The notes under the pieces: model-generated
What the model was told of the DNA's origin: nothing
The model's input: only the letters and a program-made list of their open reading frames with translations
Databases searched by the model: none
Assembly: GCF_004519405.1 (NCBI RefSeq)
Contig: NZ_SGWI01000004.1
Span: 372,001 to 436,000 of the forward strand
Direction: 5' to 3'
Source of the DNA: Pseudomonas sp. BCA17
GTDB lineage: Bacteria; Pseudomonadota; Gammaproteobacteria; Pseudomonadales; Pseudomonadaceae
Length of the DNA stretch: 64,000 bases
Made by a program: the position numbers and the translations under genes
Shown: piece by piece, positions 54,734 to 63,702 of the stretch
Layout: each line of letters begins with the position of its first letter
Position numbering within the stretch: the stretch's first letter is position 1

Positions 54734-55849
54734 TCAGCCCAGGTTGTCCTGAATCACGCCCAACACTTTGCGCGCTGTTTCAGCCGGCGCAACGGTGTTG
54801 ATGTTCTTCTCGACGGTGACCTGGACACTTTCGCCAACCTTGCTCAAACGAACCTGATAACGCTCGGCACGGGTTTCGATCTCTTCCTTGGTCGGCTTGC
54901 TGCCGAACAACTTGCCGAAGAAGCCTGGCTCGTCGTCTTTCTTCTCGGCCTTTTCAGCCACGTTGATGTAGTACAGGCCCAGGCTGCGGTTGATGTCCTC
55001 AACACGCCAAGGGCCTTTCTCCAACGCGCGACCTACACTGGCCCAGGCACGATCCAGGTCTTCACCCAGGTTCAGCACCACGTTGCCGCTGCCGTCTTCG
55101 GTGAGGCTGACGCGGTTAGGCGTATCGTAGTCGCGCGCGGCAAGCAGTGATACCGAACCGCCCTTCTCGGAGATACGGCTCATGCTGGCCAGCATCTCGT
55201 CGACCAGAGCGGCATCAACGCCAGTGTTGACCGAGCGGTTGGTGAAATCGACATTGGCCGTGCTGCCGGCAGGACGCTCGGCGCTGACCACATACACTTC
55301 ACTGGTATTGCGCTGCACGCCAGGCTCGATGCGCACACGCACACGGGCTTCGCTGTCGGCCGCTACGCCACCGGCCTGCAGGCGCTGGGCCATGTTGGCG
55401 GACAGTTCACTGCCGTGCTGCCAGGCAGTGGTGAACTCACCGGTCTGCGGGCGTTGCTGGTCAAGACGGAAACCGTTGTCCTGGAAGAACTGCACCGCCA
55501 CCGGCCAGACTTCGGCAGGTGGGCGCTGAGCCACGATCCAGCGGTTGTCGCCGCTCTTCTGCAGGCTGTAATCGCTGGCTTCCGCCACGGCCGTGATCGG
55601 CTGCGGGCGCGGTACGACGAACTCGCCTTTGACGGTGTCGTCGGCAACGTTGCGTGGAATCGGCAGCAGTGGGTCAAGGCGCTTGGCGACATTGACATCA
55701 GGCGGCAACTGCATCGGCTTGGTCGCTTGCGCGTCCAGGTAATCGCTGCCGCGGTCGCGGAAGTAGCCTTCCGGGCCCCAAATCCAACCGCAGCCACTGG
55801 TGCTGGAGATAATCAAGGCAAGTGCGGAAAGTCCGGCCAATCGCTTCAT
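54734..55849 (-). CDS. bamC: Outer membrane protein assembly lipoprotein BamC
   Basis: The 371-residue lipoprotein has signal and lipobox MKRLAGLSALALIISSTSGC with Cys20, a BamC N-terminal segment after it (GYFRDRGSDYLDAQ), and two helix-grip domains. It belongs to the BAM complex that inserts beta-barrel proteins. It follows dapA by 17 bp, the same neighbourhood as E. coli dapA-bamC. Confidence 0.93.
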   Translation of the reverse strand: MKRLAGLSALALIISSTSGCGWIWGPEGYFRDRGSDYLDAQATKPMQLPPDVNVAKRLDPLLPIPRNVADDTVKGEFVVPRPQPITAVAEASDYSLQKSGDNRWIVAQRPPAEVWPVAVQFFQDNGFRLDQQRPQTGEFTTAWQHGSELSANMAQRLQAGGVAADSEARVRVRIEPGVQRNTSEVYVVSAERPAGSTANVDFTNRSVNTGVDAALVDEMLASMSRISEKGGSVSLLAARDYDTPNRVSLTEDGSGNVVLNLGEDLDRAWASVGRALEKGPWRVEDINRSLGLYYINVAEKAEKKDDEPGFFGKLFGSKPTKEEIETRAERYQVRLSKVGESVQVTVEKNINTVAPAETARKVLGVIQDNLG

Positions 55850-55866
55850 GCGTAGTGCTTCCTCAA

Positions 55867-56745
55867 TTAAACCAGGACGCCGGACTGGCGCAGGGCCTGT
55901 CGCAGCGGTTCGTGACAGGCTTCGCTGAGACGGGTGAGCGGCAGACGGATACCGTCCGGCATCATGCCCATTTCAGTCAGCGCCCATTTCACGGGAATAG
56001 GGTTGGATTCAATAAACAGTGTCTTGTTGAGCGGCATCAGCTTCTCGTGGATCGCACGGGCGGTCGCGGCATCACCGGCGATGGCAGCGGCGCACATTTC
56101 GCTCATGGCACGTGGGGCCACGTTGGCGGTCACGGAGATGTTGCCCTTGCCGCCCAGCAGGATCAGCTCGACAGCCGTGGCGTCGTCACCGGAATACACC
56201 AGGAAGTCGCTGCTCACGCCGGCCAGGATGTCCTTGGCGCGCTGCAGGTCGCCGGTGGCTTCCTTGATGCCGATGATATTCGGCACGGTGGACAGGCGGA
56301 TCACGGTCTCAGCCTTCATGTCGCAGGCGGTACGGCCCGGAACGTTGTAGAGGATCTGCGGGATCTCGACAGCTTCGGCGATGGCGCGAAAGTGCTGGTA
56401 CAGGCCTTCCTGGGTTGGCTTGTTGTAGTACGGGGTCACCAGCAGGCAAGCGTCGGCGCCGGCCTTCTTGGCGTTTTTGGTCAGCTCGATCGCTTCGCGC
56501 GTCGAGTTGGCGCCCGTACCGGCGATTACGGCGATGCGGCCCGCGACACGCTTGACCACGAACTCGATCACCTGGATGTGTTCTTCCACATCGAGGGTCG
56601 CCGATTCACCTGTGGTGCCGACCGCAACAATGGCATTGGTGCCTTCTTGCAGGTGGAAGTCCACCAGTTTGCCAAGGCTGTCCCAGTCGAGATGACCTTG
56701 TGCATCCATGGGTGTGACCAGTGCCACCATACTGCCCGCAATCAT
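55867..56745 (-). CDS. dapA: 4-hydroxy-tetrahydrodipicolinate synthase
   Basis: Condenses pyruvate with aspartate semialdehyde in lysine/diaminopimelate synthesis. The 292-residue product has GTTGESATLDVEEH, LLVTPYYNKPTQEGLYQHF with the catalytic Tyr, IPQILYNVPGRTACD, and the Schiff-base Lys in IGIKEATGDL. The start is ATG 56745 (MIAGSMVALVTPMD); an in-frame extension to 56913 is intergenic. It is divergent from gcvR. Confidence 0.97.
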   Translation of the reverse strand: MIAGSMVALVTPMDAQGHLDWDSLGKLVDFHLQEGTNAIVAVGTTGESATLDVEEHIQVIEFVVKRVAGRIAVIAGTGANSTREAIELTKNAKKAGADACLLVTPYYNKPTQEGLYQHFRAIAEAVEIPQILYNVPGRTACDMKAETVIRLSTVPNIIGIKEATGDLQRAKDILAGVSSDFLVYSGDDATAVELILLGGKGNISVTANVAPRAMSEMCAAAIAGDAATARAIHEKLMPLNKTLFIESNPIPVKWALTEMGMMPDGIRLPLTRLSEACHEPLRQALRQSGVLV

Positions 56746-57017
56746 GCAACCGCTCCTGCCGGAAAAAGAGAGCCGTAATGGTACTGGCGCCAAGATGCTT
56801 GCACAAGCGAAGTACCGTCTGAGGATGCGTTCTGGACCAACTAAACGACGGGCAATGCCATCATTGGCCCAAAGCATGGCCTGAAGCACGATGAAACCCG
56901 ACCGGTCACGCAATGAAAACGCCGCCTCCTAGCCCTTGGCGACGCTTTTCGCTACCCTTCATCCTTTGATCGATACAGCCACACAGTATCGACCGCTCAT
57001 CGCTTTAGGAAGGCTGC

Positions 57018-57578
57018 ATGTCCACCCCCACAGTTCGCGAACAATTCCTTGTAATCAGTGCCCTCGGCGCCAACCCCATGGAGCTGACCAACGTCCTGTG
57101 CCGCGCCAGCCATGAGAACCGCTGCGCCGTCGTGACCTCCCGCCTGACCCGCCACGGCGAATGCAGTGCACTGGTGCTGCAGATTTCCGGCAGCTGGGAT
57201 GCCCTGGCGCGCCTGGAGACCGGCTTGCCGGGCCTGGCCAAGAAGCACGACTTCACCGTCAACGTAGTACGCAGTGCCGCATTGGAGAATCGCCCTCAGG
57301 CGCTGCCCTATGTCGCTTATGTCAGCTCGGCGTATCGCTCGGACATCGTCAATGAGCTGTGCCAGTTCTTCATCGACCATAACGTCGAACTGGAGAACCT
57401 GACGTGCGACACGTACCAGGCGCCCCAAACCGGCGGCACCATGCTCAACGCCACGTTCACCGTCACCCTGCCGGCGGGCGTGCAGATCAGTTGGCTGCGC
57501 GACCAGTTCCTGGATTTCGCCGACGCCCTGAACCTTGACGCCCTGATCGAGCCATGGCGCCCACAGAACCCAATGTAA
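57018..57578 (+). CDS. gcvR: Glycine cleavage system regulatory protein GcvR
   Basis: The 186-residue protein has two ACT domains (EQFLVISALGANPMELTNVL in the first; ALPYVAYVSSAYRSDIVNEL in the second), as in E. coli GcvR, which binds GcvA to repress the glycine cleavage genes in the absence of glycine. AGGAAGG precedes ATG 57018. It is 10 bp upstream of bcp, a conserved pairing. Confidence 0.9.
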   Translation: MSTPTVREQFLVISALGANPMELTNVLCRASHENRCAVVTSRLTRHGECSALVLQISGSWDALARLETGLPGLAKKHDFTVNVVRSAALENRPQALPYVAYVSSAYRSDIVNELCQFFIDHNVELENLTCDTYQAPQTGGTMLNATFTVTLPAGVQISWLRDQFLDFADALNLDALIEPWRPQNPM

Positions 57579-57588
57579 GGAAGTACTC

Positions 57589-58062
57589 ATGCCGGTAGCC
57601 ATCGATACCCCCGTGACCGATTTCGAAGCCCAGGCCACCAGCGGCCAGACCTTCAGCCTCGCGGCCCTCAAGGGCAAGCAAGTGGTGATCTATTTCTATC
57701 CGAAGGACAGCACCCCTGGCTGTACCACCGAAGGCCAGGGTTTTCGTGACCAGTACGCAGCGTTCAAGGCCGCCAACACTGAAGTATTCGGCGTGTCGCG
57801 CGACAGCGTGAAGTCCCATGAGAACTTCAAGGGCAAGCAGGAATTCCCGTTCGAGCTGATCAGCGACAAGGACGAAGCAGTTTGTCAGCTGTTTGATGTG
57901 ATCAAGCTGAAGAAGCTGTACGGCAAGGAATACCTGGGTGTCGATCGCAGCACCTTTTTGATCGACAAGAATGGCGTGCTGCGTCAGGAATGGCGTGGTG
58001 TGAAAGTGCCAGGCCATGTGGATGCGGTGCTGGCGGCGGCTCAGGCGCTGGACAAGGCATAA
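57589..58062 (+). CDS. bcp: Thioredoxin-dependent peroxiredoxin Bcp
   Basis: The 157-residue peroxidase reduces H2O2 and organic hydroperoxides with thioredoxin. The active-site motif YPKDSTPGCTTEGQ holds the peroxidatic Cys near residue 45; the usual nearby resolving Cys (CxxxxC) position is Gly/Gln here, so it may be a one-Cys or distant-resolving type. AAGGAAG precedes the start. It is co-transcribed with gcvR. Confidence 0.93.
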   Translation: MPVAIDTPVTDFEAQATSGQTFSLAALKGKQVVIYFYPKDSTPGCTTEGQGFRDQYAAFKAANTEVFGVSRDSVKSHENFKGKQEFPFELISDKDEAVCQLFDVIKLKKLYGKEYLGVDRSTFLIDKNGVLRQEWRGVKVPGHVDAVLAAAQALDKA

Positions 58063-58074
58063 GAGCAGACTGGG

Positions 58075-58098
58075 TGTGGCGAGCGCTTGCTCGCCACA
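58075..58098. repeat. REP-type hairpin
   Basis: TGTGGCGAGC (58075-58084) and GCTCGCCACA (58089-58098) form a stem between the convergent bcp and PerM-like genes. Confidence 0.75.
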
Positions 58099-58111
58099 CA
58101 CGGCCCCACCG

Positions 58112-59182
58112 TTACAACAACGGCGCCACCACCGGCTCCTTTCGCGGCCACGCGTCCAGCACCGCCTTGAACAGCGTCGCCAGGGGAATCGCAAAGAACA
58201 CGCCCCAGAATCCCCACAGCCCACCGAATAACAACACTGCGCAGATGATCGCCACCGGGTGCAGGTTGACGGCCTCCGAGAACAACAGCGGCACCAGTAC
58301 ATTGCCATCCAGGGTCTGGATAATGCCGTACACCGCCATCAGGTAGATGAACTGGTCGCTCCACCCCCACTGGAACAAAGCGATCAACATCACCGGCACC
58401 GTCACCACCACTGCGCCGACATAGGGCACCACCACAGACACGCCCACCAGCAGCGCCAGTAACGCCGCGTAGTTCAGCCCGAGGGCGACGAAGGCGATGT
58501 AGGTAACGCCCCCGCAGATGACGATCTCAATCACCTTGCCGCGAATGTAGTTGGCAATCTGGCGGTTCATCTCCTCGGCCACCCGGGTAATCAGTGCCCG
58601 TTCACGCGGCAGATACCCGCGCACCCAACGCCCGATCATCTCGCGGTCCTTGAGGAAGAAAAACACCAGGATCGGCACCAGCACCAGGTAGATCATGATG
58701 TTGACCAACAAAGGCAGGCTCGACAGAGAAAAGGTCAGCGCCCACTGCCCGAATTTTCCGATCTCGCCACGCGCCACTTCAATAGCCTGCAACACCTGCT
58801 CATCCGACACCAAATGCGGATAGCGCTCAGGCAGTAACAGCAACAACGATTGCCACTTGGCCAGCATCCCCGGCAACTCGTTGAACAGGGTGATCATCTG
58901 ATGCCACAGCAGCGGCAGCACTACCACGATGAACACCACCAGCAAGCCCATAAACAAGGCAAACACCAACCCGACTGCCACACCACCTGGTAAGCGCAAA
59001 CGTTCCAGGGTGGTAACCAGCCCTTGCATCAGGTACGCCAGCACCATCCCTGCCAGTACCGGCGCCAGCATGCCGCCCAAGGTGAGCACGGCCGTAAAAG
59101 CCAGGAACAGCAGGACGGCCAGCACCACGGCTTCTTCATCAGAGAAGTAGCGCTGAATCCAGTCTCGTAACACTTTGAACAT
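58112..59182 (-). CDS. AI-2E family (PerM-like) membrane transporter
   Basis: The 356-residue protein has about eight membrane helices, a helical periplasmic-type middle region (120-190), and the family end VPYVGAVVVTVPVMLIAL, YGIIQTLDGNVLVPLLFSE and GLWGFWGVFFAIPLATL. The family was named for autoinducer-2 export, but many members are ion antiporters or permeases, so the cargo is open. ATG 59182 is chosen; the codon before it (TTG) is less likely. Confidence 0.88.
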   Translation of the reverse strand: MFKVLRDWIQRYFSDEEAVVLAVLLFLAFTAVLTLGGMLAPVLAGMVLAYLMQGLVTTLERLRLPGGVAVGLVFALFMGLLVVFIVVVLPLLWHQMITLFNELPGMLAKWQSLLLLLPERYPHLVSDEQVLQAIEVARGEIGKFGQWALTFSLSSLPLLVNIMIYLVLVPILVFFFLKDREMIGRWVRGYLPRERALITRVAEEMNRQIANYIRGKVIEIVICGGVTYIAFVALGLNYAALLALLVGVSVVVPYVGAVVVTVPVMLIALFQWGWSDQFIYLMAVYGIIQTLDGNVLVPLLFSEAVNLHPVAIICAVLLFGGLWGFWGVFFAIPLATLFKAVLDAWPRKEPVVAPLL

Positions 59183-59213
59183 CAATCAACCTCGGGTGGT
59201 ATGAACGAACGGT

Positions 59214-59453
59214 TCAAGCTTTGCGCAACCAGTAACGGTACACACCGTCAAGGTCTTCTTCGTGCAGCAAGGTGTGGCCGGCCAGTTTGGCAAATGTCCG
59301 GAAATCTCGTTGGGAACCGGCATCCGTGGCAGTCACTTTGAGAACCGCGCCGCTGGCCAACTGGTTGAGTTCCAACTTGGCCTTGAGCAGGGGCAGCGGG
59401 CAATTGAGGCCACTGGCGTCAAGTTCCGCATCAAAGGCTACAGCGTCGGTCAT
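59214..59453 (-). CDS. TusA-family sulfurtransferase (second copy)
   Basis: The 79-residue protein has the TusA motif LNCPLPLLKAKLEL with acceptor Cys and ATDAGSQRDFRTFAKL. It is a paralogue of the gene at 3088-3342 and less like canonical TusA; many such copies carry sulfur to other acceptors. It follows the M48 protease promoter divergently and lies 31 bp before the PerM-like gene on the same strand. Confidence 0.87.
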   Translation of the reverse strand: MTDAVAFDAELDASGLNCPLPLLKAKLELNQLASGAVLKVTATDAGSQRDFRTFAKLAGHTLLHEEDLDGVYRYWLRKA

Positions 59454-59548
59454 GGTTTTACTCCGAACAAGCGTTGGGGCCGCTTAGAATATCTGGTCCG
59501 AAGCTCAGTGTCCGGATACAGTAAGCTCTTTGTCGAAAGGCTCTGTGC

Positions 59549-60982
59549 ATGACTTTTTTGCGCCCTACCCTGCTGACGCTGGCTTGCTTGCTGGCCTCTC
59601 CGGGCTTCGCTGACGACCTGCCGTCACTTGGCGACGCCAGTTCTGCCATTGTCTCGCCACAACAGGAATTCCAATTGGGTCGCGCCTGGCTTGCTTACCT
59701 GCGCGGTCAGGTCTCGCAGCTCAACGACCCACAGCTCAAGGACTATGTCGAAACCAGCGTGTACAAACTGGTGGAGACCAGCCAGGTCAATGATCGGCGC
59801 CTGGAGTTCATCCTGATCAATAGCCCCCAACTCAACGCCTTTGCCGCGCCTGGTGGGATTGTCGGGGTCAACGGCGGACTGTTCCTCAATGCGCAGACCG
59901 AAGGTGAGTATGCATCGGTATTGGCCCACGAATTGGCTCACTTGTCCCAGCGTCACTTTGCACGGGGCGTAGAAGCGCAGTCGCGTATGCAGATCCCGAT
60001 GATGGCCGCCCTGCTCGGCGGTATCATCGCTGCGGCAGCAGGCGCAGGTGACGCCGGCATTGCCGCCATTGCCGGCAGCCAGGCCGCGGCCATCCAGGAG
60101 CAGCGCCGGTTCTCGCGCCAGAACGAACAGGAGGCCGACCGTATCGGCATCCTCAATCTGGAAAAAGCCGGTTATGACCCGCGCTCAATGCCCACTATGT
60201 TCGAACGGCTGATGCGCCAATACCGTTTCGACGCCAAGCCGCCGGAATTCCTGCTGACTCACCCGGTTACCGAGTCGCGGATTGCCGACACCCGCAACCG
60301 CGCCGAGCAAGCCAAGCCCGGCGGCACGGAAGACAGCCTGCGCTATCAACTGATCCGCGCACGCGTACAGCTGCAATACGAAGATACCCCGGGCCTCGCC
60401 GCCAAGCGCTTTCAGGCACAACTGGACGAGAATCCAAAAAACGACGTGGCGCGCTATGGCCTGGCTATTGCCCAGATCAAGGGCACCAAGCTCAAGGAGG
60501 CCCGAGAAAACCTGGCCCCCCTGCTGGCCAAGTCGCCCAACGACATCACCTACAACCTGGCGCAGATCGAGTTGGATATCACCAACAATCGCCTGCCTGA
60601 CGCCCAGCAACGCACGGACCGGATGCTCACCCAATACCCTGGCAACTATCCGCTGAATCAGGTGCGCGTGGACTTGCTGCTCAAGCAGAACCGCACCGCC
60701 GACGCGGAAAAAGCCTTGGACGGCTTGCTCAAATCCCGTCCCGATGACCCCGATGTGTGGTACCAGGTTGCCGAGACACGTGGTTTGTCCGGCAATATCA
60801 TCGGTTTGCATCAGGCCCGCGCCGAGTACTTTGCCTTGGTCGGTGACTTCACGCAGGCCATTCAGCAGTTGGACTTCGCCAAGCGCCGGGCCGGCAGCAA
60901 CTTCCCGTTGTCCTCGCGTATCGATGCACGCCAACGTGAATTGATTGAACAGGAACGTTTGGTAAAAGGGATGATGGGGTAA
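59549..60982 (+). CDS. M48 family metalloprotease (BepA-like) with TPR domain
   Basis: The 477-residue exported protein has a signal peptide (MTFLRPTLLTLACLLASPGFA), an M48 peptidase domain with HELAH at 127-131 and third ligand Glu195 (NEQEAD), and C-terminal tetratricopeptide-like helices (about 260-470). This is the BepA layout, a periplasmic protease-chaperone that supports outer-membrane protein assembly and clears stalled LptD. A strong terminator follows. Its position near mucD and mucB fits an envelope role. Confidence 0.9.
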   Translation: MTFLRPTLLTLACLLASPGFADDLPSLGDASSAIVSPQQEFQLGRAWLAYLRGQVSQLNDPQLKDYVETSVYKLVETSQVNDRRLEFILINSPQLNAFAAPGGIVGVNGGLFLNAQTEGEYASVLAHELAHLSQRHFARGVEAQSRMQIPMMAALLGGIIAAAAGAGDAGIAAIAGSQAAAIQEQRRFSRQNEQEADRIGILNLEKAGYDPRSMPTMFERLMRQYRFDAKPPEFLLTHPVTESRIADTRNRAEQAKPGGTEDSLRYQLIRARVQLQYEDTPGLAAKRFQAQLDENPKNDVARYGLAIAQIKGTKLKEARENLAPLLAKSPNDITYNLAQIELDITNNRLPDAQQRTDRMLTQYPGNYPLNQVRVDLLLKQNRTADAEKALDGLLKSRPDDPDVWYQVAETRGLSGNIIGLHQARAEYFALVGDFTQAIQQLDFAKRRAGSNFPLSSRIDARQRELIEQERLVKGMMG

Positions 60983-60995
60983 ACCTATCGCCCAC

Positions 60996-61035
60996 AAAAA
61001 AGCCCCGCCTCCGTTAAACGAAGGCGGGGCTTTTT
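60996..61035. terminator. Bidirectional intrinsic terminator
   Basis: GCCCCGCCT and AGGCGGGGC form the stem, with A-runs before and T5 after. It ends the M48 gene (+) and mucD (-). Confidence 0.92.
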
Positions 61036-61049
61036 AATAGGCTAGAGCA

Positions 61050-62489
61050 TTACTCTGCCAGTTTGAACGTGATGAAGCTGGCACGCCCCTGACGCAGGAC
61101 ACGCATCGACACCGAGCGATTCTTCGGCAACGCCTTGGCGATGTCGGTGAATTCCTTGGTGGAGTTGATCGCCTGGTTATTCAGGTGGGTGATCACATCG
61201 CCCGGTTGCAGGCCGATCAAGGCAGCTGGGCCGTCCTGGACTTCCTTGATCACAACGCCGCCCTTGAGGTCGAAGCTCTTCTTCTGCTCGGCGGTCAGCT
61301 CAGCCACCGCAATGCCCAGGCGGTTGCTGCTACGCTCAACGCCTGGCTTGGCATTGCCCAGCGCGTCGAGGGTGGCATTCTCATCAGGGATAGCACCAAC
61401 GGTCAGCTCGATGGTTTGACGCTTGCCATCACGAATAACTTCCAGCTTGGCTTTGCTGCCCGCTTTCAGAGCACCGACCAGGTGCGGCAAATCGGCGGAC
61501 ATAATGATCGGCTGGCCATTCATGCTCAGGATCACGTCGCCTACTTGCAGACCGCCTTTGGCAGCCGGGCCGTCGTCCTGAATCTGCGCGACCAGTGCGC
61601 CGGCCGGCTTGTCGAGGCCGAAGGATTCAGCCAGGTCTTTGTTAACCTCCTGGATCACGACCCCCAACCAGCCACGGCTGACTTTGCCACCGCTCTTGAG
61701 CTGGTTGGAAACGTCCATGGCTACATCGATAGGAATCGCGAAGGACACGCCCATGAAGCCACCGGAGCGGGTGTAGATCTGCGAGTTGATACCCACTACC
61801 TCGCCCGCCAGGTTGAACAGCGGACCACCGGAGTTACCCGGGTTGATCGGCACGTCGGTCTGGATGAACGGCACGTAGTTTTCGTTCGGCAGGCTACGGC
61901 CAATGGCACTGACGATGCCCTGGGTGACGGTATGGTCAAAGCCGAATGGCGAGCCGATTGCCACGACCCACTGCCCGGCTTTCAGGTCCTGGGATTTGCC
62001 AAGTTTCAGCACAGGCAAATCCTTGCCATCGATTTTCAGCAAGGCCACGTCGGAACGTGGGTCCGTGCCGATCAGCTTGGCTTTCAACTCACTGCGGTCG
62101 GCCAGGCGCACGAGGATCTCGTCAGCATCGGCAATCACATGGTTGTTGGTGAGGATGTAGCCATCGGGCGAAATGATGAAACCCGAGCCCAGGGACTGCG
62201 CTTCGCGCTGGCCACCGCCACCACCACGTGGAGAACGTTGCTGCGGCATACCGCGCTCGAAGAACTCGCGCAGCATCGGCGGCAGCCCCTCGAGGTCCGG
62301 CATCTGCTGGTTCGAGACTTTGCGCTCGGGCAATTTCTGCGTGGTACTGATGTTCACCACGGCAGGCGAGGCCTGCTCCACCAGTTGGGTGAAGTCAGGC
62401 AGTTCAGCCGCTTGCGCGGACACAGCCTGACCCAGCACCAGCACCGTGGCGACTATGGACAAGTAAGACTTCAAACGTGGTATCGACAT
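61050..62489 (-). CDS. mucD: Periplasmic serine endoprotease MucD (DegP/DegQ family)
   Basis: The 479-residue protease has a signal peptide (LSIVATVLVLGQAVSAQA), a trypsin-like domain with the triad His (LTNNHVIADAD), Asp (PRSDVALLKI) and Ser (NPGNSGGPLF), then two PDZ domains (about 260-360 and 380-470). In pseudomonads it degrades misfolded envelope proteins and dampens the AlgU/RpoE response. It lies downstream of mucB with a 234-bp gap that holds a promoter and no mucC. Confidence 0.95.
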   Translation of the reverse strand: MSIPRLKSYLSIVATVLVLGQAVSAQAAELPDFTQLVEQASPAVVNISTTQKLPERKVSNQQMPDLEGLPPMLREFFERGMPQQRSPRGGGGGQREAQSLGSGFIISPDGYILTNNHVIADADEILVRLADRSELKAKLIGTDPRSDVALLKIDGKDLPVLKLGKSQDLKAGQWVVAIGSPFGFDHTVTQGIVSAIGRSLPNENYVPFIQTDVPINPGNSGGPLFNLAGEVVGINSQIYTRSGGFMGVSFAIPIDVAMDVSNQLKSGGKVSRGWLGVVIQEVNKDLAESFGLDKPAGALVAQIQDDGPAAKGGLQVGDVILSMNGQPIIMSADLPHLVGALKAGSKAKLEVIRDGKRQTIELTVGAIPDENATLDALGNAKPGVERSSNRLGIAVAELTAEQKKSFDLKGGVVIKEVQDGPAALIGLQPGDVITHLNNQAINSTKEFTDIAKALPKNRSVSMRVLRQGRASFITFKLAE

Positions 62490-62602
62490 ACAGCTCCCGT
62501 TACGACGAGCAGGGTTGAGCGACAGGGTTCAAGAAACGCCGAAAGCTACGACCGGCATTTTTGTTCCGCGAACAAAACAAGGCCAGGATCGACAAACTCT
62601 GA

Positions 62603-62631
62603 CCTATAAAAAACATGGGGATTTTTTGCAA
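62603..62631 (-). promoter_or_regulatory. Sigma-70-like promoter for mucD
   Basis: On the minus strand TTGCAA (62631-62626) and TATAGG (62608-62603) are exactly 17 bp apart, about 115 bp before the mucD start and inside the gap after mucB. An independent mucD promoter is known in P. aeruginosa. Confidence 0.5.
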
Positions 62632-62723
62632 GTGAAAATACTGATCCGGACATTTCATGTTCTCAACACCCAACCATACAGGGGCTCACAGTGAAAGGTC
62701 AGGATGAACATAGGATTAACAAC

Positions 62724-63686
62724 TCACGGCTGGGTGGCAACCTTTTCACCGCGCACCGACAGCGCAATGCGTTCGGCAGTGCCGATGGGGATTTCGCCGA
62801 CAACCGTCACCATCACCTCACCGTCCACCGTGTTCAGGCGCCGCGACACGGCAACCGTAGGCCCCAGCTGAGTGCGGGTTTCGCTCACGTTCGCGCCGTC
62901 TGTCGACTCGAGAAACACCGAGAAGCGCGCAAGACCGTCGTCATACATCAAGCTGTCGATCGTGGATTTGGTGTGGGTATCCTGGCGGGCGGTACTGCTG
63001 GTGAGCTGAAAACCAGGCGGTAGCCAATTCAGATGCCATGCCTGACTTGCGGGCACTTCTGGCGCATTGCTTTTAGAGAGGGCGATAGGTGTGCATTCGC
63101 TGCTTGGCTGCAGATCGCGATCAGAAGGTGTCACCGACGTATTCAGGCGAGTGAACTGAAAGCGCTCCAACAACTGCCCCTGATCGTTGAGCAGCAACGA
63201 TTTGAGTGGCAACGCCGTTTCACGATCCAGATGCAGCTCGAAACCATAGCGGTATTGGTCCCGTGGCGTGACCGAGACAATCACCGCATTACGACCGGCC
63301 ACGCGGGATTTACCGATAACCGTCAGTTCGTAAAGTGGAGTGAGTTTTTGTGGATCGAGAGCACGCGCAGCCGAGGCGTCACGCGAATTTCCGAGGCCTG
63401 CGACGAGTGTGCCGCTGACGCATTGAGTATGACCATCTACCCGTACAACTTCCTGAGCAGAACCGTCGAGCTGTAATAACCGCTCACGAACCTGACCATC
63501 CTGGACGCGATGCCAGATGTTATGGGTAGAAAAACTGCCATTACGTTCGTAGACGAACGTACCGTCGAAGCTTTGCTGCTGCTCTGCCCGCCCAAGTCGA
63601 GTCAGCCAGTCTTGAGCTTCATCGGCGTGGGCGGATAGTGCAAACCAGCTGCTGAGCAAAAGCGTAAGGAGCGGTATGGCGCGCAT
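62724..63686 (-). CDS. mucB: Sigma factor regulator MucB (RseB family)
   Basis: The 320-residue periplasmic protein has a signal peptide (MRAIPLLTLLLSSWFALSAHA) and the RseB large domain (QQSFDGTFVYERNGSFSTHN) with a C-terminal domain (about 220-320). It binds the periplasmic part of MucA and shields it from cleavage, keeping AlgU inactive. ATG 63686 has GAGGAG upstream. It is 16 bp after mucA. Confidence 0.94.
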   Translation of the reverse strand: MRAIPLLTLLLSSWFALSAHADEAQDWLTRLGRAEQQQSFDGTFVYERNGSFSTHNIWHRVQDGQVRERLLQLDGSAQEVVRVDGHTQCVSGTLVAGLGNSRDASAARALDPQKLTPLYELTVIGKSRVAGRNAVIVSVTPRDQYRYGFELHLDRETALPLKSLLLNDQGQLLERFQFTRLNTSVTPSDRDLQPSSECTPIALSKSNAPEVPASQAWHLNWLPPGFQLTSSTARQDTHTKSTIDSLMYDDGLARFSVFLESTDGANVSETRTQLGPTVAVSRRLNTVDGEVMVTVVGEIPIGTAERIALSVRGEKVATQP

Positions 63687-63702
63687 AGGGCTCCTCAGCG
63701 GT

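Noticed and set aside
61185..62609. 474-codon frame antisense to mucD
   Set aside because: MucD shows catalytic triad and PDZ domains on the other strand; this frame has no signal or motif.
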